Of a DNA stretch of 6,024 nt, positions 1 to 5,998 are shown one piece after another (the stretch's first letter is position 1; the number at the start of each line of letters is the position of its first letter). This DNA comes from Marinifilum sp. JC120 (lineage in GTDB: Bacteria; Desulfobacterota; Desulfovibrionia; Desulfovibrionales; Desulfovibrionaceae), in NCBI GenBank assembly GCA_004923195.1, contig RDSB01000035.1:2186-8209 (forward strand). The letters are read 5' to 3'. The notes under the pieces are model-generated. The model was not told where the DNA came from. It did no database searches and saw only the letters and a program-made list of their open reading frames with translations. Position numbers and translations under genes: made by a program.

Positions 1-597
1 TCATACATTGATGGCCGTAACCAGTGGCGGTTATTCGCTTTGTGTTGCCTTCTGGTTACCGCCATATCCATGACCATGAATTTTGTGCAAGTCACTCAAA
101 GTAAGGTTGTCCCGTTCACCGTTGAAGTCGACAAACATGGCCAGGTTCTTTCCGTAACCCGCGCGGATGAAATCGGCCCGGTTCCCAAACGTATTATTCA
201 AGCTGAAGTGGCCAACCTCATCGTCAACTGGCGAACCGTTACCGCTGACATCGGGCTTCAGAAAAAAATGGTTAAGCGCATGTCTTCATTCGTAACCGGC
301 GCAGCCCGCGGTGCAACCAAAAGTTGGTACGAGAAAAACAACCCATATCAGCGCGGACAAAAGGTTCTCGTTGAGGTTGATGTTAAAGGGATTCCGCTCC
401 CTGTCAGCTCAGAAAGCTGGCGCATCGAATGGCTGGAAACCGTGCGCAACCACTCAGGTGTTGCCCAGTCCAGCACTCATTACGAAGCGACTGTAAAAGT
501 CCGCATCTCTCCCCCAGAAACTGAAAGCCAGATTCTCAGGAATCCGCTTGGCATTTATGTCACGGAATTATCCTGGGCAAAACTTCTTGAACAATAG
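1..597 (+). CDS. trbF: TrbF/VirB8-family conjugal transfer protein, 5' end cut by window edge
   Basis: VirB8/TrbF proteins are bitopic inner-membrane proteins whose periplasmic domain joins the inner and outer parts of the T4SS channel. The reading frame is open from base 1 and gives 198 residues, so the true start lies upstream; IncP-type relatives suggest a few dozen residues are missing. Numbered from base 1, an N-terminal arginine/tryptophan stretch (GRNQWR) leads into one membrane segment at about 11-27. The periplasmic domain follows, with the family signatures VVPFTVEVDKHGQ near its start, a SWRIEW strand in the middle, and the C-terminal NPLGIYVTELSWAKLLEQ, which is very characteristic of TrbF. 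The TTG at base 40 falls inside the membrane segment and is not the start. The stop codon overlaps the trbG ribosome binding site, which suggests co-translation. Family assignment is confident; the TrbF subtype is chosen from the C-terminal motif and from trbG following directly. Confidence 0.88.
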   Translation, partial: SYIDGRNQWRLFALCCLLVTAISMTMNFVQVTQSKVVPFTVEVDKHGQVLSVTRADEIGPVPKRIIQAEVANLIVNWRTVTADIGLQKKMVKRMSSFVTGAARGATKSWYEKNNPYQRGQKVLVEVDVKGIPLPVSSESWRIEWLETVRNHSGVAQSSTHYEATVKVRISPPETESQILRNPLGIYVTELSWAKLLEQ

Positions 598-605
598 GAG
601 CCGAA

Positions 606-1610
606 ATGAAGCATCTCATTTTAACGTTATTCCTTGTTCTCATCGCCTGTTCCGGCTGGGCTGTGCCTAATTCGCAGCAAGCCGCACAGCAAGATCCTAA
701 TCAGGGATTGATGAACAAGGTATTTGCACAGCATTCACCGCCTAAAACCGGAAAAAATGTAGCCAAAACAGCTAAAAATCCGTCTTATTCGACCGCTGTG
801 ATGGCGCAGCCGGATTACATCTCTAAAACAAACGTTCGTCTTAATAGCAAAGAATGGAAAGCTCTGAAGCTCTCCAAAGAATGGATCAACCGCAAAATCA
901 ACCCGATCCTGCTGGAAAACGGCAAGGTCGTTTATATCTTCGGGGCTACCCTGCCGACCATAATTTGTTGCCCATTCATGGCATCAGATTTGGAGCTTCA
1001 GCCCGGTGAAAACGTCAATGACGTAATCATCGGTGATACGGCGCGCTGGATAGTAGTCGTCGGTCAGTCCGGCACACCGGGCCGAGAATCAACCCACATC
1101 ATTATCAAACCCCTTGATGCCGGACTTGTAACCACTGCCGTCATCACTACTGACCGCAGGGTTTATCACCTGAAGCTTGTCTCCAGAATTAAGGATTACA
1201 ATCCATACGTTTCTTTCATCTACCCGGAAGATCAGCAGAAAATCCTCAAGGCCAGCTTGAAGCGCAAAAAGAAAAAAGACATCTGGGACACCACCCAGAT
1301 TGAAGGCAAGACCGTGGACCTTTCCACCTTAGACTTCAGCTACACCATCAGCGGTGATGATGCGAGTTGGAAGCCCATGCGCGTCTACAATGATGGAATC
1401 CGCACTTTCATTCAACTTCCAAGGACTTCCACCCAAACCGAGATCCCGGTGCTGCTGGTGGAGAAGGCCGGACAAGAAGCAATCGTCAATTACCGGGTCA
1501 AAGGCAACGCCATGATCGTTGATGAGATCTTTGAAAAAGCAATCCTCGTGGCCGGAACCGGAATGGATCAGGCCAAGGTTGAAATCACACGAATTGAGGT
1601 GACCAAATGA
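606..1610 (+). CDS. trbG: TrbG/VirB9-family (CagX) T4SS outer-membrane core protein
   Basis: VirB9/TrbG forms the outer-membrane core complex of conjugative T4SS, normally with a VirB7/TrbH lipoprotein and VirB10/TrbI. The protein has 334 residues, full length for the family. The N-terminus (1-19) is a signal sequence that can be read two ways: SPase I cleavage after SGWA (19), or a lipobox LIAC with Cys15. A low-complexity Gln/Lys/Pro region (20-75) follows. The N-terminal VirB9 domain (about 100-210) carries GATLPTIICCPFMASDLELQ, PGENVNDVIIGDTARW, THIIIKP and TTDRRVYHLKL, all hallmarks of the family. A lysine-rich linker (215-225) joins it to the C-terminal domain (240-325), which has FSYTISGDDASWKPMRVYND and IVNYRVKGNAMIVDEIFEKA. 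The start is set by AGGAG at 596-600, five bases upstream. The gene ends in an ATGA overlap with the next gene, so the two are probably translationally coupled. Confidence 0.93.
   Translation: MKHLILTLFLVLIACSGWAVPNSQQAAQQDPNQGLMNKVFAQHSPPKTGKNVAKTAKNPSYSTAVMAQPDYISKTNVRLNSKEWKALKLSKEWINRKINPILLENGKVVYIFGATLPTIICCPFMASDLELQPGENVNDVIIGDTARWIVVVGQSGTPGRESTHIIIKPLDAGLVTTAVITTDRRVYHLKLVSRIKDYNPYVSFIYPEDQQKILKASLKRKKKKDIWDTTQIEGKTVDLSTLDFSYTISGDDASWKPMRVYNDGIRTFIQLPRTSTQTEIPVLLVEKAGQEAIVNYRVKGNAMIVDEIFEKAILVAGTGMDQAKVEITRIEVTK
1596..1602 (+). promoter_or_regulatory. Strong ribosome binding site for the gene at 1607
   Basis: GAGGTGA is a long match to the anti-Shine-Dalgarno sequence and lies inside the last codons of trbG, with its GAGG core 7 bases before the ATG at 1607. 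It fixes the start of the unknown gene and, with the ATGA overlap, suggests the gene is expressed as part of the operon despite its foreign-looking base composition. Confidence 0.75.
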
Positions 1611-2512
1611 TTTACACAACAAAAGACTATGAACGGTTAAGGGCAGGATATTGGCAAATCATTCCTATCGACAACCTCTTGTTCCCGGCTGAGTGTGTAG
1701 AGAATACTCTATTAGACGCTTTTCTAGATCATTTAATGAAACTTGATCATAGATCTGGTGCGGCAATTTTAAAGCAGCTTCCAGCATTACGTATGCATCA
1801 AGAGCTAAAGGCTGCCGATCTTCGTACAATTAAAAAAGCCAAGGCTTCATCTGAAAAATATCAGCAAGTAAACTCAAGTTTATTATGCGATTTAAAAGAG
1901 TTTTTCCTTGAAAATTCTATTACAGGCTATTTTGTTGAGTTTTGCATCGACATAGACCTTCCTTTTTCATTGGACGAAAACCGGACATGGGATGGAGAGT
2001 GGTTCTATTTCCCTGAATTTAATCTAGAAAAGATAGAACAGAATCTTAATAATTGGGCTGAAGCAAAAAGAAGAGAATGGCTCAGAAGATACACTCGCTC
2101 CGGACTATTTTCCATACTACATGCACCAAGCCTACTTACGGTTTCTGATTATGCAGTTACTGAATCCAGCTTTATCTCAGCACTGAAAGACCTACCTGAC
2201 GATTCCCCAATCTTTAAGAGCGTTCCAGCTCTTAGCAAGATAAAAAAGACATGCTCAAATTATGAACTCAAAGAATTTAAAACCTTACAAAAAACAATCC
2301 AAAAATACGAACTCTCTGGATTCTTTGTTGAGCTAAGAGCTTTGCTTATTCAGAAAAAAGAGAAGAAACAAAAATACTTCGCCGAATGGATTTATACCTC
2401 CAGCTTAGAAGAAGCAGAAGACAAGCTCTCTGCATGGGTCGTGGATAAAATTATTAAAGAGCGAAAAAGAAAGAAGAGCAAACCCAACAATAATGCATTG
2501 GAGGGTAAATAA
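1607..2512 (+). CDS. Unknown protein, internally duplicated, low GC, inserted between trbG and trbH-like genes
   Basis: I do not recognise this 301-residue protein. It has no signal peptide and no membrane segment, is rich in Lys, Glu and aromatic residues, looks mostly helical, and ends in a basic tail (KERKRKKSK, 284-292), so a cytoplasmic location is likely. It is two diverged copies of one unit: about residues 9-158 and 160-287. Paired motifs in the same order are AILKQLPAL (53-61) with PIFKSVPAL (201-209), ITGYFVEF (105-112) with LSGFFVEL (236-243), and an E-W-[FI]-Y...L-E-x-x-E-x-x-L-x-x-W block (131-150 and 260-277). Hand-counted GC over 1621-2460 is 38%, against about 55% over 2581-3060 in the next gene, and AT-rich codons (TTA, AGA, ATA) are frequent. 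This suggests later acquisition. Yet it overlaps trbG by ATGA and the next gene by TAATG, and both junctions have good ribosome sites, so it is a real, integrated gene. Function cannot be inferred; an accessory role such as regulation, exclusion or protection of the element is only a guess. Confidence 0.85.
   Translation: MIYTTKDYERLRAGYWQIIPIDNLLFPAECVENTLLDAFLDHLMKLDHRSGAAILKQLPALRMHQELKAADLRTIKKAKASSEKYQQVNSSLLCDLKEFFLENSITGYFVEFCIDIDLPFSLDENRTWDGEWFYFPEFNLEKIEQNLNNWAEAKRREWLRRYTRSGLFSILHAPSLLTVSDYAVTESSFISALKDLPDDSPIFKSVPALSKIKKTCSNYELKEFKTLQKTIQKYELSGFFVELRALLIQKKEKKQKYFAEWIYTSSLEEAEDKLSAWVVDKIIKERKRKKSKPNNNALEGK
1631..2080 (+). repeat. First copy of the protein-level duplication in the unknown gene
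   Basis: Encodes about residues 9-158. Its order of conserved blocks is R-x-G-x3-I-x5-LL (12-25), I-x-K-x2-PAL (54-61), [IL]-[TS]-G-[YF]-FVE (105-111) and EW-[FI]-Y...W (131-150). The same blocks recur in the same order in the second half. The similarity is seen only at protein level; the DNA copies have diverged, so this is an old duplication. This copy is about 20 residues longer than the second, mainly between the PAL and FVE blocks. Confidence 0.72.
2084..2467 (+). repeat. Second copy of the protein-level duplication in the unknown gene
   Basis: Encodes about residues 160-287. Matching blocks are R-x-G-x3-I-x5-LL (164-177), I-x-K-x2-PAL (202-209), LSGFFVEL (236-243) and EWIY...W (260-277). 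The first block aligns with the first copy over 15 residues without a gap, and the spacing between blocks is similar, so chance similarity of helical, Lys/Glu-rich sequence is unlikely. Confidence 0.72.
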
Positions 2513-3240
2513 TGAGAATCCTAATTCTGATCATCCTGCTGCTCTTCCCCACCGGCTGCAATGCTTGGCGGTCCGTAACCAAACAGGTCGAAGTAGTTGA
2601 ACAGACTACGCCTATGTACGAGGAGCACGAAGTTGACTCCATCGTTGAGGAGGCCGCGCTCAAGGTTGCCGCCCATTATCCTCCGGGCCGCACCATGCTG
2701 CATCTGACTGTTTCGGACAATCCTTGCGGCTGGAAATTTGAAGCCAATCTGCGCGAACAGGGTTTCCAATTCAGCCCCAAGACCACTGATCCCAATGTGA
2801 TGGACATGAACATGGTCTTCGATTCCATCACCAACAGCACGCTCTACTATCTGTATCTAGGTTCCTCGGATGGCTGGTCCTTCGGGCAGGTCTACAACCT
2901 GACCTTCGAAGGGTTTGAAAAATCCGGCTTGCTCACCCAGACCCCGGCTTTCTTTGAGTTCGTGGGCAACGACGCCGAGCAAGTTGAATCACCCCTCAAT
3001 GATGACTGGTCCATCGTTCCCGGCGGACTTCGTGACCAGCTCAAACGCTGGGCCGGTCGCGCAGAATACACGCTGGTCTGGAAGGCCAATCATGACTTTG
3101 AAATGCAATCCCACGCCACTTTCAGAGACACATTTCCACGGGCAGTTAAACGCCTCTTTTCACGAATGCACGCCAACGGAAACTCCCTGCGCGTGACTCT
3201 CTACCAAAAAAATAAACACATTGTTGTTAGCGAGGATTAA
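2512..3240 (+). CDS. Lipoprotein fusing a TrbH-like domain to a TcpQ/PilL-C-like domain
   Basis: A 242-residue lipoprotein candidate. Residues 1-16 are a hydrophobic signal ending in FPTGC, so Cys16 would be lipidated; Pro at -3 is atypical for a lipobox. Residues about 38-145 resemble TrbH, the outer-membrane lipoprotein of IncP-type transfer systems: AAHYPPGRTMLHL (53-65) and LREQGFQF (80-87) fit the family pattern of YPP-x-x-T-x-L followed by LR-x-x-G-[YF]. Residues about 166-238 resemble the TcpQ domain, found in TcpQ and at the C-terminus of PilL, which assists the type IVb pilus secretin: WSIVPGGLRDQLKRWAGRA (166-184), TLVW (187-190), and a final LRVTLYQKNKHIVV (226-239). The frame is continuous, with no internal stop or obvious restart. 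It starts in a TAATG overlap with the previous gene behind GGAGGG (2500-2505), and the PilN gene follows two bases after its stop. Its place is that of trbH after trbF-trbG and also that of a PilL/TcpQ partner before pilN. The TcpQ call is firmer than the TrbH call. Confidence 0.8.
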   Translation: MRILILIILLLFPTGCNAWRSVTKQVEVVEQTTPMYEEHEVDSIVEEAALKVAAHYPPGRTMLHLTVSDNPCGWKFEANLREQGFQFSPKTTDPNVMDMNMVFDSITNSTLYYLYLGSSDGWSFGQVYNLTFEGFEKSGLLTQTPAFFEFVGNDAEQVESPLNDDWSIVPGGLRDQLKRWAGRAEYTLVWKANHDFEMQSHATFRDTFPRAVKRLFSRMHANGNSLRVTLYQKNKHIVVSED

Positions 3241-3242
3241 GC

Positions 3243-4742
3243 ATGAAACGCACATTGCTACTCATACTCATATTTTCTTTTAGCCTTTGCAGTTGCGCTC
3301 CGCTCCAGCCATCCCCACAGGAACGATCGGTGAAAAGCCGTGCTGCTTCCATGAGAGCGGCCAGCAGCAAAAAAACTGTTTCTATTGTCCACGCTCCATA
3401 CCTCGGAGCCATTCCGGTGGAGCTGGAAGACAACAGACTGCCTTCAGTTTTCAACCGCCGCGTAACCCTGACCAACCGGATCGGCACAGCTTCCCAGATC
3501 GCCAAATGGGTCAACGAGCTTGTACCGCTGCACATTGAAGTAGAATCCGGGGAAGCTACCGGAAAAGAAAAACAGAAACGCATGCGCATCAACTATGATG
3601 GCCAGCTCTCCAATTTGCTGAACACCATATGTGAATTTTTCGGCATGGGCTGGGAATATGACCAGCTGAGCGGAAAAGTTGAGATTGCGCGTCTGCAAAC
3701 AAGGTCATTCAATCTTGCCGTTGCTCCGGGAAATATCAAATACGAATCGACTATCACCAACAAATCCCAAACTTCCGGCAGTTCCGGCGATTCCAGCAGC
3801 ATGGAAGGAGTTGGCCAGACCACCAAAACTTCGGACAGTGTCAGCCAGACTTCGCAGACCAACAAAGCCAGCTTTGAAGGAAATGTATGGAAGGACACCG
3901 AAAAATCCATTGAAGCTATGCTTTCCAAGGATGGCCGGGTTGTAGTCAACGAAGCCGCCGGAATGGTCACCGTTACCGACACCGCCACGGTCCTGCGCAG
4001 AGTCGGAAACTATATAACATCTCTGAATACCAAAATGGGCAGGCAGGTTGCCTTAGCCGTTAAGGTCTGGGCCTTGGATATGAGCCGCAATGCTGATGTC
4101 GGCTTTGATATTGAATCCGTGCTTAAGGCCGGGCAATCGAGCTTCAGCATGCTTGGCGGCCAGCCATACAGCACTATTTCAGGGGCCGGAACACTGACCG
4201 CAGCCATTCTGGACGGCAACTGGAAAGACACCAAGCTCATGCTTCGTGCGCTGAAGCAGCGCGGCCGTACCACCCTGCTTACTTCCGGGTCCGGGATTGT
4301 CATGAACAATCAGGCCCTGCCTGTTCAGGTGGTCAAACGCGATACCTATCTTGCCGGAATCAGCTCCACCACCACGGAAAATTCCATGCAGACCTCGGAG
4401 CTGACGCCGGGTGAAGTTTCCACTGGCTTTTCCATGACCGTGATCCCGCACATCATGAACAACCGCAAGGCCTTCCTGCAATACAACATTACCCTTTCAT
4501 CCCTTGATTCCATGGATGAATTCACTTCCGGTGATCTTACCATCCAGCTTCCGCAGGTTTCCACCCGCAGCTTCAGCCAGCGGGTCAAAATGAAATGCGG
4601 CCAGACTCTGGTCCTCGCCGGGTTCGAGCAGGAAACCGACCAGCAATCCAAAGGAATCGGCATCAGCGCAGGCGGACACAGTCAGAAATACGGCAAATCC
4701 CTGATCATCATCACCATTGAGATGGAAAGTGCCGGAGTTTAG
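3243..4742 (+). CDS. pilN: PilN-family type IVb pilus secretin (outer-membrane lipoprotein)
   Basis: PilN forms the ring-shaped outer-membrane channel through which a type IVb pilus extends. The 499-residue protein begins with a lipoprotein signal ending in the lipobox LCSC (15-18), as expected for R64-type PilN. Residues about 60-150 form the N0-like domain (LTNRIGTASQIAKWVNELV, then MRINYDGQLSNLLNTI and WEYD). A Ser/Thr/Gln-rich, low-complexity linker (171-210) is followed by a ring-building domain about 213-262, with EAMLSKDGRVVVNEAAGMV and TDTATVLRRV. The secretin domain (about 265-495) shows GRQVALAVKVWALDMS, LTPGEVSTGFSMTVIPHI, IQLPQVSTRSF and KCGQTLVLAGFEQ, the last two typical of PilN relatives. 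It is somewhat shorter than R64 PilN but lacks no recognisable part. GAGG at 3232-3235 precedes the start by 7 bases. It follows the TcpQ-domain gene, its expected partner, and precedes pilO2. Confidence 0.94.
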   Translation: MKRTLLLILIFSFSLCSCAPLQPSPQERSVKSRAASMRAASSKKTVSIVHAPYLGAIPVELEDNRLPSVFNRRVTLTNRIGTASQIAKWVNELVPLHIEVESGEATGKEKQKRMRINYDGQLSNLLNTICEFFGMGWEYDQLSGKVEIARLQTRSFNLAVAPGNIKYESTITNKSQTSGSSGDSSSMEGVGQTTKTSDSVSQTSQTNKASFEGNVWKDTEKSIEAMLSKDGRVVVNEAAGMVTVTDTATVLRRVGNYITSLNTKMGRQVALAVKVWALDMSRNADVGFDIESVLKAGQSSFSMLGGQPYSTISGAGTLTAAILDGNWKDTKLMLRALKQRGRTTLLTSGSGIVMNNQALPVQVVKRDTYLAGISSTTTENSMQTSELTPGEVSTGFSMTVIPHIMNNRKAFLQYNITLSSLDSMDEFTSGDLTIQLPQVSTRSFSQRVKMKCGQTLVLAGFEQETDQQSKGIGISAGGHSQKYGKSLIIITIEMESAGV

Positions 4743-4744
4743 CC

Positions 4745-5998
4745 ATGCGCAGTATCAAAATTAATAAGAAAGAATACGCCATTGGATTCTGGTGGCAGAT
4801 CCTTGAAGGCAAGGGCAGAAAACAGCTTTTTGAAAAAGCCCGCTCAGTTGCCGAGGATTTCAAGGACCGTAAATACAACTGCCTCGTTCCCCGCAAGCAA
4901 CAATATGGCCTTGGTTCCTGCGAAGGAGACAAGATCAAACGGTTGCCCTCTCTGGCCTGCGCGCTGGTGGAAAGATCCACCGACACTTGGATCGGCATGT
5001 TCTGCCTTGCGGACGACCTTTGGTGGGTCTGCGCGGTCAGCAAAAAAACAATTGTTGCTGAAGGGGATCAGTTCTTCAGCTCTCAAGCGGAAGCTAAAGC
5101 TCATCTTGCCAGCCTGAAATCCATGTCCAGCTGGGACAAGGAAAATGAATACATCTGCGAGACAGTAGATGAATCCCTGTCGCATTTTGACGGATTGCTC
5201 AAACCGTCTGAACGAGTTCAGGCTTTAAATCCTGAGCACTCCAACCTGAAACTTATTATTGGAGTGGCCGTCATTCTTACAGCCTGCGCGGGCTGGTACA
5301 TGTGGAACTCACACCAGCTGGATCTACGCGAAGCCGAGCAACGCAGGATCGCCCGTGAAGCCCGCCAGAAAGAACTCCAAAAACAGGAAACCGTCCAAAA
5401 AGATCCGCAGCAGCTTTTTGCTATGACTTGGAAGGAAACTCCCCTGCCGTCAGCATTTGCCCATGATTTCCTGCGCGCTGTGCGTAACACCGAACCCTAC
5501 ACCCTCGGATGGAAACTGAGTTCCATTGTACGTGATGCGGATGGAATTTACATGGCTTGGCTGCATCAGGAAGGAGCGGATTTCACCGACCGCCCTACCA
5601 TTCAAGAAATCAATTCCACTCTCGGCGCAAAGCCTGAGCTGGCCGACCTGACCATAAATTATCCCGAAGCTGAGAAACGCCCGGATCAAAACCCCATCCA
5701 AAAGGGCGTTGCCACAGCAAGACTCTATGAACTGACCCGCAATCTCGGAGCCAAGATAAACCTCACTTGGCAGATTCCGGAAACCAAAAAGCTGGACAAC
5801 AAGATCCTCAAGAAAGCCGTTGCCGTCACAGCCCCGTGGGTCAAGGGAGAGTGGAAACTTTCCGCTCTCCCGGTCGGGGTAACGATCGAGGACGCGCTCT
5901 TCACAGCACTGGATTCCATTCCTTGTCTGGTCCTTTCAAAGATCGACTTCACAAACAATAAATGCACCTTGGAGGGCCAGATTTATGCGAGCTACTAA
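4745..5998 (+). CDS. pilO2: PilO2-family type IVb pilus inner-membrane assembly protein
   Basis: PilO2 (pilin accessory protein PilO) is a bitopic inner-membrane protein of the pilus assembly platform. The 417 residues show an N-terminal cytoplasmic domain (1-165) opening with IKINKKEYAIGFWWQIL, typical of the family, and containing WIGMFCLADDLWWVCAVSKK (82-101) and a GDQFFSS segment. One membrane segment lies at about 168-187 (LKLIIGVAVILTACAGWYMW). A charged, probably coiled-coil stretch (190-220) and a periplasmic domain (225-417) follow, the latter ending in a beta-rich segment with CTLEGQIY. Nine cysteines are present; two (394 and 407) are periplasmic and could pair. GGAG at 4734-4737 lies 7 bases before the start, two bases after the pilN stop. 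The pilN-pilO order matches R64-type pil operons. Its 3' end overlaps the next gene by 14 bases and contains that gene's ribosome site. A strong stem-loop lies within codons near 5845-5871. Confidence 0.9.
   Translation: MRSIKINKKEYAIGFWWQILEGKGRKQLFEKARSVAEDFKDRKYNCLVPRKQQYGLGSCEGDKIKRLPSLACALVERSTDTWIGMFCLADDLWWVCAVSKKTIVAEGDQFFSSQAEAKAHLASLKSMSSWDKENEYICETVDESLSHFDGLLKPSERVQALNPEHSNLKLIIGVAVILTACAGWYMWNSHQLDLREAEQRRIAREARQKELQKQETVQKDPQQLFAMTWKETPLPSAFAHDFLRAVRNTEPYTLGWKLSSIVRDADGIYMAWLHQEGADFTDRPTIQEINSTLGAKPELADLTINYPEAEKRPDQNPIQKGVATARLYELTRNLGAKINLTWQIPETKKLDNKILKKAVAVTAPWVKGEWKLSALPVGVTIEDALFTALDSIPCLVLSKIDFTNNKCTLEGQIYASY
5845..5871 (+). other. Near-perfect 27-base inverted repeat (stem-loop) inside pilO2
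   Basis: The arms GGGAGAGTGGAAA (5845-5857) and TTTCCGCTCTCCC (5859-5871) surround a single C. Twelve of thirteen positions are Watson-Crick pairs and one is a G-U wobble; as RNA the last pair would open into a three-base loop. A second short pairing, CCCCG (5832-5836) with CGGGG (5875-5879), could enclose it. No U-run follows, so it is not a standard rho-independent terminator. It lies about 110 bases before the next start codon and could affect transcript processing or relative expression. It could equally be a product of the coding sequence. Confidence 0.6.
5971..5976 (+). promoter_or_regulatory. Ribosome binding site for the gene starting at 5985
   Basis: GGAGGG lies within the last codons of pilO2, 8 bases before the ATG at 5985. 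It is the best ribosome site in this part of the window and supports the start of the next gene inside the 3' end of pilO2. Confidence 0.75.

Noticed and set aside
40..597. TTG at base 40 as the start of trbF
   Set aside because: The frame is open back to base 1 with family-like sequence (GRNQWR before the membrane segment), and the TTG lies inside that membrane segment. The gene simply begins outside the window.
1012..1024. 13-base perfect palindrome ACGTCA-A-TGACGT in trbG as a regulator site
   Set aside because: It lies in codons for the conserved GENVNDV motif deep inside the gene and is short, so coding constraint and chance explain it.
1607..2512. The unknown gene as a divergent trbI/virB10 or pilM
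   Set aside because: VirB10/TrbI has an N-terminal membrane segment, a Pro-rich region and a large C-terminal beta domain, none of which is present. The protein is also about twice the size of R64 PilM and shows no similarity that I can see.
2512..3240. Separate trbH and tcpQ genes joined by a sequencing or frameshift error
   Set aside because: The frame is continuous through the junction with consistent composition, and there is no stop, restart codon with ribosome site, or frame change between the two domains.
3753..3872. Ser/Thr/Gln-rich segment of pilN as a DNA repeat or inserted sequence
   Set aside because: There is no repeated DNA unit, and low-complexity linkers at this position between the N-domains are usual in PilN-type secretins.
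3227..3988. Two long minus-strand frames (3227-3592 and 3593-3988) opposite pilN
   Set aside because: They are antisense to a confidently assigned secretin, show low-complexity Ser/Pro/Leu composition typical of shadow frames, and have no recognisable domain.
4825..4839. 15-base palindrome GCTTTTT-G-AAAAAGC near the start of pilO2 as a terminator
   Set aside because: It has a weak AT stem and no following T-run, lies inside coding sequence (Leu-Phe-Glu-Lys-Ala codons), and would cut the operon shortly after the pilO2 start.
4179..5185. Minus-strand frames opposite the ends of pilN and pilO2 (for example 4179-4481, 4711-5043, 4844-5185)
   Set aside because: They lie antisense to well-supported coding sequence, have no family resemblance or convincing ribosome site, and overlap each other.
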